DNA of 7,492 nucleotides, taken from assembly GCA_964575675.1 (NCBI GenBank), contig CAZNRY010000181.1:1-7492 (forward strand), read 5' to 3'. A program made the position numbers and the translations under genes. Shown piece after piece: positions 1-5,665 of the stretch. The DNA comes from CAZNRY01 sp964575675. GTDB lineage: Bacteria; Eisenbacteria; RBG-16-71-46; CAIMUX01; VGJL01. Position 1 is the stretch's first letter. Each line of letters starts with the position of its first letter. Below the pieces are notes generated by a model that saw nothing but the letters and a program-made list of their open reading frames with translations, did not search any database and was not told the DNA's origin.

Positions 1-2
1 GA

Positions 3-575
3 GGGAACCGCCGATCGATCGGGGAGATGGGGGGCCGCGTCTGCTATGCCGTGTGGCATGGGAACCTGCTCACCCTCGCCCACTCGCACCGGGACCGGGG
101 GATCGTGATCTTGGTGAGCCATCACGGTGACGGCGAGATCCTCAGCCAGATCGTCCACCATCTCGGATACGGGGTCGTCCGCGGAAGCACGACTCGAGGA
201 GGATTGAAGGGGCTTCTACGGATGACCCATGTCGGAAGGAGGGGGCGGCCGCTCGGGGTTACCCCTGATGGTCCGCGGGGTCCGCGCCGGACGCTTCAAC
301 CAGGAGTGCTCTTGATCGCTCAACGGAGCGGTCTGCCGATCGTGCCGGTCGCCATGGAGGCCGTACGTAGACGGGAACTCTCCTCATGGGACCGTTTCAT
401 GATCCCCTGGCCGTGGACGCGGGTCGTGATCGCGACGGGTGCGCCGATCCGTCTTCCCGCTGACCTCGATCCGGAAGCTCTGGATCGTCAGTGGCGACCG
501 CGAGTTTCCGCCGCGCTCGAGGCGGTCCAAAATGAGGCCGCCTCCTGGCGCGCAGCGCGGATCCAGCGAAGATGA
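3..575 (+). CDS. DUF374 lysophospholipid acyltransferase-like protein (5' partial)
   Basis: Probable membrane-associated acyltransferase of the DUF374 (LPLAT-like) family. The frame is open to the window edge, so the gene very likely starts upstream; the first ATG, at 27, falls just before the conserved core and would leave out the usual N-terminal hydrophobic segment. Seen: WHG (nt 54-62), SHHGDGE (nt 117-137), RGST followed by a Gly-rich turn, and TPDGPRGPR (nt 261-287), then a short hydrophobic IVPVAM stretch. These blocks in this order are typical of DUF374. The stop overlaps the waaA start as ATGA (572-575), and lpxK follows, so the gene sits in a lipid A operon. Family knowledge: the DUF374 protein LpxJ of Helicobacter and Campylobacter is a Kdo-independent secondary lipid A acyltransferase. 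A similar role here is inference from context. It could instead acylate another lysolipid. Confidence 0.85.
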   Translation, partial: GNRRSIGEMGGRVCYAVWHGNLLTLAHSHRDRGIVILVSHHGDGEILSQIVHHLGYGVVRGSTTRGGLKGLLRMTHVGRRGRPLGVTPDGPRGPRRTLQPGVLLIAQRSGLPIVPVAMEAVRRRELSSWDRFMIPWPWTRVVIATGAPIRLPADLDPEALDRQWRPRVSAALEAVQNEAASWRAARIQRR

Positions 576-1876
576 CCGGGCTGCTCTTCATCCTCTACCA
601 GATCGCGGCAGGCCTTGCGGCCTCCGTGGGGTCGCTCTACATGGCTGTGTTCCGCTTCCGGGAGTTGCGAGAGCGGCTTGGGGGCGGAGAAACGGGGGCG
701 CGAGGTGGCGGGGTCTGGGTGCACGCGGCGAGCTTGGGCGAGTTCGAGGCTGCGTGGCCGATCGCGCGTGCCTGCGGCTGGTCGGATGATCCCGGACGGC
801 TGCTCGTCTCATGCACGAATGCAACGGCGCGACGGAGGCTGATGGAGCGCCTTCCCGCCGGCGCGCGGGCAAGGATCGCACCCCTTGATTTCTGGCCCTG
901 TGTACGACGCGCGCTCGCGCGGGAGCGGCCGCGACTCCTTCTCTTCGTCGAGACCGAGATCTGGCCGGCTTGGATCCTCGCCGCCGCGCGGCAGGGGATC
1001 CCGCTTGCCCTCGTGAGTGCGCGCCTCTCGGACTCGTCCTTTCCGCGCTACCGGAGACTGAGGGGATGCCTGAAGCCCGTGCTCGAGCGATTCACCGTGA
1101 TCGGCTGCCGAAGCGAGGAGGATCGCCGTCGCTGGATCTCGATCGGCGCCCCAGAGGATCGATGTTTCGTCTGGGGCAACACGAAGTACGATGCCGTGAG
1201 TGTGTGTCGCAGCCGCGATCGCGGCCGCGATCACCGGGAGGGAGACCGGTTTCTGCTCGTTGCGGGGTCGATGCGGCCGGGTGAGGAGGGGATCCTCGAC
1301 GTGGTCTCCGCGGTGAGCAGTCCAGCGATTCGCTTGGTCGTGGCGCCCCGGCACCTCGACACGATCCGCCGTTGGGAGGACGCATGCTTCCGGCGGGGGC
1401 TCGATTGCCGTCGCTCGAGCCTGGCCGGCCTCGATCTGCAAAACGCTTCCGAGGAGGCCGGGCATGCGTTGCGAAGAGCGGATTCTCGCCTTCCGTCCGT
1501 CTTGATCGTCGATGAAATGGGGATCCTGAACGCTCTTTACGAGCTCGCGGATGCCGCGTTCGTCGGCGGGACTTGGGTTCTGGTCGGGGGACACAATCTC
1601 TTCGAGCCGGCGCGGCAGGGGATCCCCGTGTTCTTCGGATCCTCTCTGTCGGGAGTGAGGGACGCGGCGGAGGTTCTGATTCGATCGGGGGGAGGGATCA
1701 TGGTCTCCGACGCCGCCGCGCTCGCCGCGGAGATCCAGCGGATCGGCATCGATCCGGATGAGTGCGAGCGGATCGGGCGGCTGGCCCGACGCGCGGCCGA
1801 ATCTCTCGCCGGGGGCGTTGAGCGGACGGTCGAAGGACTGCGGGGGGCCGGGCTTCTCGGGCAGGCTGCCCGATGA
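572..1876 (+). CDS. waaA: 3-deoxy-D-manno-octulosonic acid (Kdo) transferase
   Basis: Transfers Kdo from CMP-Kdo to lipid IVA (or its derivative) at the cytoplasmic face of the inner membrane, the first step of LPS core assembly. 434 aa, close to the usual 420-430. Residues 3-28 are a hydrophobic N-terminal anchor. VWVHAASLGE (48-57) carries the family's catalytic Glu (E57). ETEIWP (127-132), GNTKYD (202-207), APRH (258-261) and the GGHNLFEPA block (339-347) complete the GT-B glycosyltransferase signature. Two motifs deviate from the proteobacterial form: AGSMRPGEE (231-239) where STHxGEE is usual, and DEMGIL (314-319) where DTMGEL is usual. Both lie in the CMP-Kdo-binding half. The ATG overlaps the preceding stop, and the stop overlaps the lpxK ATG, which argues for translational coupling. 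Whether it adds one, two or more Kdo units cannot be told from sequence. Confidence 0.95.
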   Translation: MTGLLFILYQIAAGLAASVGSLYMAVFRFRELRERLGGGETGARGGGVWVHAASLGEFEAAWPIARACGWSDDPGRLLVSCTNATARRRLMERLPAGARARIAPLDFWPCVRRALARERPRLLLFVETEIWPAWILAAARQGIPLALVSARLSDSSFPRYRRLRGCLKPVLERFTVIGCRSEEDRRRWISIGAPEDRCFVWGNTKYDAVSVCRSRDRGRDHREGDRFLLVAGSMRPGEEGILDVVSAVSSPAIRLVVAPRHLDTIRRWEDACFRRGLDCRRSSLAGLDLQNASEEAGHALRRADSRLPSVLIVDEMGILNALYELADAAFVGGTWVLVGGHNLFEPARQGIPVFFGSSLSGVRDAAEVLIRSGGGIMVSDAAALAAEIQRIGIDPDECERIGRLARRAAESLAGGVERTVEGLRGAGLLGQAAR

Positions 1877-2946
1877 GAGCTTGGCTCCATGGCTGGCTCG
1901 CACGCTCCTGGGAGTCGCCACCGGCTCCCGCGCCACGCGGGACGGGCCTGCTCGATGCTGCGGAGGCGCTCTATCGAGCGGGCCTGCGGCTCCGCCGGAT
2001 CCGGCCTGTCAGCGCGCCTATGCCGGTAGTGTCGATCGGCTCGCTACTCGTGGGCGGAGCGGGGAAGACCCCGCTCGCCGCTGCGCTCGCGAGGCTCGCG
2101 TGCGAAGAAGGACTGCGTCCCGCGCTTCTGCTGCGCGGTTATGACGGTCGGGCGCGCGGTGGCGTGTTGAAGGTCCCCCCCCGGATTGGTCCGGGGGAAG
2201 TTGCTCTTCACGGAGATGAAGCCTGTCAGCACGCGAGACGGGGCGACGCGGCGGTCTTCGTGAGTGCCCGGCGCATCCGGGCAGCAGAAGAGGCTGCGCG
2301 TGAGGGCCGGATGATCGCGCTCCTCGATGACGGAATGCAGCACCGCGCGATCGCGCGGGATTGGGAGATCGTGTCGCTCCCCGCGGAGCGTCCCTTCGGC
2401 AACGGGAGACTTCTTCCACGCGGTCCCCTCCGGGAGGCGGAAACGGAGCTGGCGCGCGCCGATCTGATCGTTCTCTCCCATGCCAGGGCGGCGGTGCCGC
2501 CCCCTGAGACCCTAGCGGTCGTGCGGCGCCACGCCCCCCGCACCCCGATTCTCTCCTGGAAGGCTGAGATATCGCTGCGGGCGCTGTCGGGCGAGCCGCC
2601 GGCGTCGGGCAGCACGGTCGCCCTGTTGAGTGGAATCGGACGCCCCGAGACGTTCCGGATTGCGATAGCCGGTCTCGGATACCGTGTCGCCTGGATCGAG
2701 GCGTACCCCGACCATCACCGGTTTCGGCAGCAGGAGATCGAGGACGTGCGCCGGCGGGCGGGGCGCGATGGGATCGAGTGCATCATCACGACCGAGAAGG
2801 ACGAGATGCGCCTGCTCGGGCTCGACATCGGACAATCGCCCGGCTTCTGCTCAGCGGATCTTCGCCTTGCGTGGAGCGACCCGGGCGCGGAAGCGCGGCT
2901 CCGCGCGTCGCTGCGGCGCCTTGTGGCCGATCGCCGCGGGGGGTGA
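1873..2946 (+). CDS. lpxK: tetraacyldisaccharide 4'-kinase
   Basis: Phosphorylates the 4'-position of the tetraacyl-disaccharide 1-phosphate to give lipid IVA, using ATP at the inner membrane. 357 aa, normal for the family (about 325-360). Seen in order: a Walker A region VSIGSLLVGGAGKTP (53-67), RGY (88-90), GDE (114-116), LDDGMQH (151-157, the Walker B-like DDGxQH block), FGNGRLLPRGPLRE (175-188), LLSGIGRPETF (251-261), YPDHHRF (278-284) and TTEKDEMRL (306-314). All are LpxK hallmarks. The usual Asn in GNLTVGGTGKTP is Ser57 here, a mild change. The start at 1873 forms ATGA with the waaA stop and places the P-loop about 60 residues in, after a short basic and hydrophobic N-terminal segment, as expected. 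The product feeds WaaA, encoded immediately upstream. The downstream neighbour is convergent, so the transcript should end near 2946-2995. Confidence 0.96.
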   Translation: MRAWLHGWLARSWESPPAPAPRGTGLLDAAEALYRAGLRLRRIRPVSAPMPVVSIGSLLVGGAGKTPLAAALARLACEEGLRPALLLRGYDGRARGGVLKVPPRIGPGEVALHGDEACQHARRGDAAVFVSARRIRAAEEAAREGRMIALLDDGMQHRAIARDWEIVSLPAERPFGNGRLLPRGPLREAETELARADLIVLSHARAAVPPPETLAVVRRHAPRTPILSWKAEISLRALSGEPPASGSTVALLSGIGRPETFRIAIAGLGYRVAWIEAYPDHHRFRQQEIEDVRRRAGRDGIECIITTEKDEMRLLGLDIGQSPGFCSADLRLAWSDPGAEARLRASLRRLVADRRGG

Positions 2947-2994
2947 CTCCTCCCGGGCCGCGGGCGTGCCCTCGCCTTCCCCGGAGAAAGAGGA

Positions 2995-3567
2995 CTACTG
3001 CTGCTTGTCTCCCCAGTTCGCGCAGTGGACCGGTAGAACTCCCTTCACGATGATCTCATCGTGCGAATCTTCCTCTTGGCCGATCAGCGTTATCTCGGCA
3101 TTCAGGAGGATTTCGCCCCCCGGCCGCAAACCGAGGAGGGGCGATACGGTCTTGTACGCCACAGGGACGATTGTGATCTCTCCCGTTACCGCCGACCCAG
3201 AGGGCGCGCGCAGATACATGGCCTCCGACAACGGCGGCAAGGCATCGTCCCCCGCGAAGCGGACCTGATATCGCGTGAAGATGACCGCGCCGAAGGGGCC
3301 GTTGGCCCCGATGGCGAGAGCCGAGTCGTGTGGGCGGTTGCGCACGACGATTGCGACCTGGTCCTCGAAGATCGTGTCGTCGTCGGTGCCCGGTTCGCCG
3401 TCATCGCCATTGTTGTAGACGTCGCTATCGAGCGACTCGTTGCCGTTGATCGAATCGATCGACACGCTGGAGCGGGGGGCCGAGTCATCGCTGCAACTGA
3501 AGGCCAAGAGGCCTCCAAGGATCAGGACGAGCAGCGTGAGGCCTTCCCTGGTATTGCACCGAGGCAT
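2995..3567 (-). CDS. Putative lipoprotein with Asp-rich segment, function unknown
   Basis: 190 aa; no characterised family recognised. The start at 3567 (minus-strand ATG, MPRCNTREG) is chosen over one 11 codons upstream because a strong AGGAGG (3575-3580) sits 7 bases before it, and because it gives a compact signal peptide. That peptide is a short basic n-region, a hydrophobic core (residues 10-23) and LAFSC, so C25 is the likely lipidated cysteine; Phe at -2 is a loose but tolerable lipobox. After it comes a Ser/Asp/Asn-rich linker with an acidic run (residues 47-65) resembling a calcium-binding loop. The remainder (66-190) is predicted by eye to be mostly beta strands, with a Trp near the C-terminus. 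It is probably anchored on the periplasmic side of the inner or outer membrane. The gene is a single unit on the opposite strand, convergent with lpxK and divergent from nadB. Confidence 0.75.
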   Translation of the reverse strand: MPRCNTREGLTLLVLILGGLLAFSCSDDSAPRSSVSIDSINGNESLDSDVYNNGDDGEPGTDDDTIFEDQVAIVVRNRPHDSALAIGANGPFGAVIFTRYQVRFAGDDALPPLSEAMYLRAPSGSAVTGEITIVPVAYKTVSPLLGLRPGGEILLNAEITLIGQEEDSHDEIIVKGVLPVHCANWGDKQQ

Positions 3568-3574
3568 AAGGCAA

Positions 3575-3580
3575 CCTCCT
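3575..3580 (-). promoter_or_regulatory. Strong Shine-Dalgarno site of the lipoprotein gene
   Basis: The minus strand reads AGAGGAGGTT just before the ATG at 3567, with the AGGAGG core 7 bases from the start codon. This is one of the best ribosome binding sites in the window, and it decides the start in favour of MPRCN rather than the upstream in-frame ATG at 3600. Confidence 0.75.
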
Positions 3581-3581
3581 C

Positions 3582-3599
3582 TGGCGGGGGGATCCGCCA
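3582..3599 (-). promoter_or_regulatory. Small hairpin touching the lipoprotein's ribosome binding site
   Basis: TGGCGG (3582-3587) and CCGCCA (3594-3599) form a perfect 6-bp, GC-rich stem with a 6-base loop. On the minus-strand mRNA it lies directly 5' of the AGAGGAGG Shine-Dalgarno sequence. It might modulate ribosome access or protect the 5' end. There is no T-run, so it is not a terminator. Short stems like this also arise by chance in GC-rich DNA, hence the low confidence. Confidence 0.3.
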
Positions 3600-3606
3600 A
3601 ATCCCT

Positions 3607-3635
3607 TTGCCCCCTTTATCGGCCCTGGATATACT
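3607..3635 (+). promoter_or_regulatory. Sigma70-type promoter for nadB
   Basis: TTGCCC (3607-3612, 4 of 6 matches to TTGACA) and TATACT (3630-3635, 5 of 6 to TATAAT) are separated by exactly 17 bases. They lie in the only AT-leaning patch of the divergent intergenic region. Transcription would begin near 3641-3643, giving a leader of about 56 bases before the nadB ATG. The match is to the general housekeeping consensus; the organism's own consensus is unknown. Confidence 0.55.
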
Positions 3636-3670
3636 CCGCTGAATGGAAAACAGGGGCGGTAGGAACAATA

Positions 3671-3691
3671 ATGGCGCCGGGGCAGCCGTAA
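3671..3691 (+). CDS. Possible six-codon leader ORF upstream of nadB
   Basis: ATG GCG CCG GGG CAG CCG TAA encodes MAPGQP. An AGGA (3661-3664) lies 6 bases before its ATG, a better ribosome binding site than any in front of nadB itself. It ends six bases before the nadB ATG and is in the same frame as nadB. It could be a leader peptide that delivers ribosomes to nadB by termination and reinitiation. Alternatively it is the original nadB start, cut off by the TAA through mutation or a read error. It may also be chance. Confidence 0.3.
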   Translation: MAPGQP

Positions 3692-3697
3692 CCACAT

Positions 3698-5293
3698 ATG
3701 GAACAATCTGATTTCTTGGTCCTCGGCTCGGGGATCGCGGGGCTCCTCTTCGCCCTCGAGGGATCCCGGCATGGGTCCGTGACGATCCTGACGAAGAAGG
3801 CTCGGGGCGATTCGAATACGACGTGGGCTCAGGGTGGGATCGCGGCGGTCGAGGGCTCCGACGACAGCTTCGAGCTGCATGTCGCCGATACGATCTCCGT
3901 CGGCTGTGGCCTCAGCCGGCCGGAGATCGTGAGCCTCGTCGTGGAGCAGGGACCCTCCGTGGTCGCAGCGCTCGAGAATCTGGGAGTCCGCTTCTCGCGG
4001 CGGGAGGGCGGCAGGGACTTCTCTCTCGGACGCGAGGGAGGACACAGCCGCCGCCGAATCGTCCACGCCGGAGACTCGACGGGACGGACGATCGAGGAGG
4101 GGCTACTCTCCGCAGTCGTGGCCAACCCGAACATCCGTGTTCTCGAGAACCGCTGCGCGATCGACCTGATCCGGCGGGCGCGGCTACTTCCCAACGATGT
4201 CGATGCGGTCGTGGGCGCCTATGTCCTCGATTCTGCGACCCGCGAGATCACCCCCTTCGCCGCTCGCGTGGTGCTCCTCGCGACCGGAGGCTGCGGCAAG
4301 GTCTATCGCTATACGTCGAACCCCGATATCGCAACCGGGGATGGGATCGCCATGGCATTTCGAGCCGGCTGCCGCGTTGCGAATCTCGAGTTCATGCAGT
4401 TTCATCCGACGTGTCTCTACCATGCGGAGGCCAAGAACTTCCTGATCACCGAAGCGGCCCGGGGCGAGGGCGGAATCCTCACGGCCATTTCCGGCGAACG
4501 ATTCCTCGAGAACTACCCGATGCAGGAGCTGGCGCCGCGGGACGTCGTCGCCCGCGCGATAGACCGGGAGATGAAAAGGCGCGGGGACCACTACGTCCTG
4601 CTCCATCTGGAGCATCTCGATTCGGAGAGGGTTCGGACCCGCTTTCCGGGGATTTACGCGACCTGCCTGCGTTTCGGGATCGACGTGACGCGTCAGCCGA
4701 TCCCGGTCGTGCCGGCGGCCCACTACATGTGCGGGGGCGTCGTGGTCGATCAATGGGGCCGGACGGATTTGCCCGGCTTGTACGCAGCGGGCGAGGTCGC
4801 ATGTACTGGGCTCCACGGGGCGAATCGTTTGGCCAGCAACTCCCTCTTGGAGGCGAGCGTTTTCGCCGTCCGAGCGGCGCGGGATGCCATCAATCGGATG
4901 GGCGGCATTGCCGACCCGCCGTACCTCCCGCCGTGGGAGGTTGGGCAAGCGAGCCTGCCGAAGGAATCGGTGTTGATTGATGCCCACTGGGACCTCGTGC
5001 GGCGCCTGATGTGGGACTTTGTTGGAATTGTGCGAACCGACCATCGGCTCGGGCTCGCGGCCCGCTACATCGAGATCCTCCGGCGTTCGATCGAGTCCTA
5101 CTACTGGGACTTCGTCCTGGACGAGGACTTGATCGAGCTGCGGAATGTCGCCCTCGTTGCCGAGCTTCTCGTACGCAGCGCGATACAACGTCCGGAGTCG
5201 CGGGGCCTGCACTACAACGAAAACCACCCGGATGAGGCGCCGGGTCCGCCAACGGACACGGTTCTCAGCGCCCTTCAGATGGACGGGGGGTGA
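3698..5293 (+). CDS. nadB: L-aspartate oxidase
   Basis: FAD-dependent cytosolic enzyme that oxidises L-aspartate to iminoaspartate, which NadA condenses with dihydroxyacetone phosphate to form quinolinate for NAD synthesis. 531 aa, within the usual 510-550. Seen: FAD-binding GSGIAG (10-15), SNTTWAQGGIAAV (39-51), GREGGHS (111-117), TGGCGKVY (196-203), QFHPT (234-238), PRDVVARAI (280-288), HYMCGG (342-347) and the GANRLASNSLLEA block (374-386). E113, H236, R281, H342 and R377 match the E. coli active-site residues E121, H244, R290, H351 and R386 at a constant offset, which separates it from succinate dehydrogenase and fumarate reductase flavoproteins. The C-terminal helical domain (about 425-520) is complete. 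The start codon lacks a clear Shine-Dalgarno sequence. nadA and nadC are not in the window. The next gene begins three bases after the stop. Confidence 0.96.
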   Translation: MEQSDFLVLGSGIAGLLFALEGSRHGSVTILTKKARGDSNTTWAQGGIAAVEGSDDSFELHVADTISVGCGLSRPEIVSLVVEQGPSVVAALENLGVRFSRREGGRDFSLGREGGHSRRRIVHAGDSTGRTIEEGLLSAVVANPNIRVLENRCAIDLIRRARLLPNDVDAVVGAYVLDSATREITPFAARVVLLATGGCGKVYRYTSNPDIATGDGIAMAFRAGCRVANLEFMQFHPTCLYHAEAKNFLITEAARGEGGILTAISGERFLENYPMQELAPRDVVARAIDREMKRRGDHYVLLHLEHLDSERVRTRFPGIYATCLRFGIDVTRQPIPVVPAAHYMCGGVVVDQWGRTDLPGLYAAGEVACTGLHGANRLASNSLLEASVFAVRAARDAINRMGGIADPPYLPPWEVGQASLPKESVLIDAHWDLVRRLMWDFVGIVRTDHRLGLAARYIEILRRSIESYYWDFVLDEDLIELRNVALVAELLVRSAIQRPESRGLHYNENHPDEAPGPPTDTVLSALQMDGG

Positions 5294-5296
5294 TGC

Positions 5297-5665
5297 GTGC
5301 CGACCCCTGCCGACATCTACGAGAAGATCGAGGCGATTTCCGAGGCATCGGGGCGGTTCCGCGCGCCGGCCTTTCTCTTCGTTCTCCGCTGTCTGGAGCA
5401 CTGCCGGCGGCAGCTCCAGCGCGCTGGGCATGTCACGGGGCGGGAACTGGTTTCGGCGGCGCGCGAGGTCGCACTCGCCGAGTTCGGACCGATGGCCAAA
5501 ACGGTCCTGAACGATTGGGGAATCACGACGACCGCGGACATTGGGACGATCGTATTCCTGATGGTCGACGAGAACCTTTTGAGCAAGACGGAGGAGGACA
5601 CCCTCGACGACTTCCGTGACGGGTTCGATTTCGAGACGGAGTTCGTCCGTAACTACCGCTGGTAG
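5297..5665 (+). CDS. Minf_1886 family protein, function unknown
   Basis: 122 aa soluble protein starting at GTG 5297, three bases after the nadB stop; GGGGGG at 5285-5290 is a possible weak ribosome binding site. An ATG at 5293 is in another frame and does not give this protein. The pattern is that of the small Minf_1886 family, named from Methylacidiphilum: an N-terminal helix with FLFVLRCLEH (27-36), then HVTGRELV (45-52), EFGPMAKTVLNDWGI (62-76), a hydrophobic DIGTIVFLMVDENLL (81-95), then KTEEDTLDDF and a Phe- and Asp-rich tail ending in RYW-like aromatics. No catalytic motif, Cys pair or membrane segment is evident, and no function has been established for the family to my knowledge. It overlaps the next ORF by 50 bases if that gene starts at 5616. 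Recognition rests on remembered family patterns. Confidence 0.8.
   Translation: MPTPADIYEKIEAISEASGRFRAPAFLFVLRCLEHCRRQLQRAGHVTGRELVSAAREVALAEFGPMAKTVLNDWGITTTADIGTIVFLMVDENLLSKTEEDTLDDFRDGFDFETEFVRNYRW

Noticed and set aside
809..1936. Long antisense open frame opposite waaA (375 codons)
   Set aside because: Pro/Arg/Ser-rich composition typical of shadow frames in GC-rich DNA; the plus strand has full Kdo transferase motifs.
2947..2994. Possible bidirectional terminator between lpxK and the convergent lipoprotein gene
   Set aside because: Only very short self-complementary bits (such as GGGC-GT-GCCC and CCGCGG) and no T-run on either strand; no hairpin strong enough to call.
3061..3642. 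Plus-strand open frame opposite the lipoprotein
   Set aside because: No ribosome binding site and an Arg/Val-rich shadow-like translation; the minus strand has a signal peptide, a lipobox-type Cys and a strong Shine-Dalgarno sequence.
3628..3668. Minus-strand promoter for the lipoprotein (TTGTTC near 3663-3668, TATATC near 3628-3633)
   Set aside because: The two boxes are 29 bases apart, and no acceptable partner box lies at 16-18 bases from either; the lipoprotein promoter could not be placed.
5293..5619. ATG at 5293 overlapping the nadB stop as a start for a different small gene
   Set aside because: Its frame gives an Arg-rich translation without family match; the GTG four bases later opens the Minf_1886 frame.
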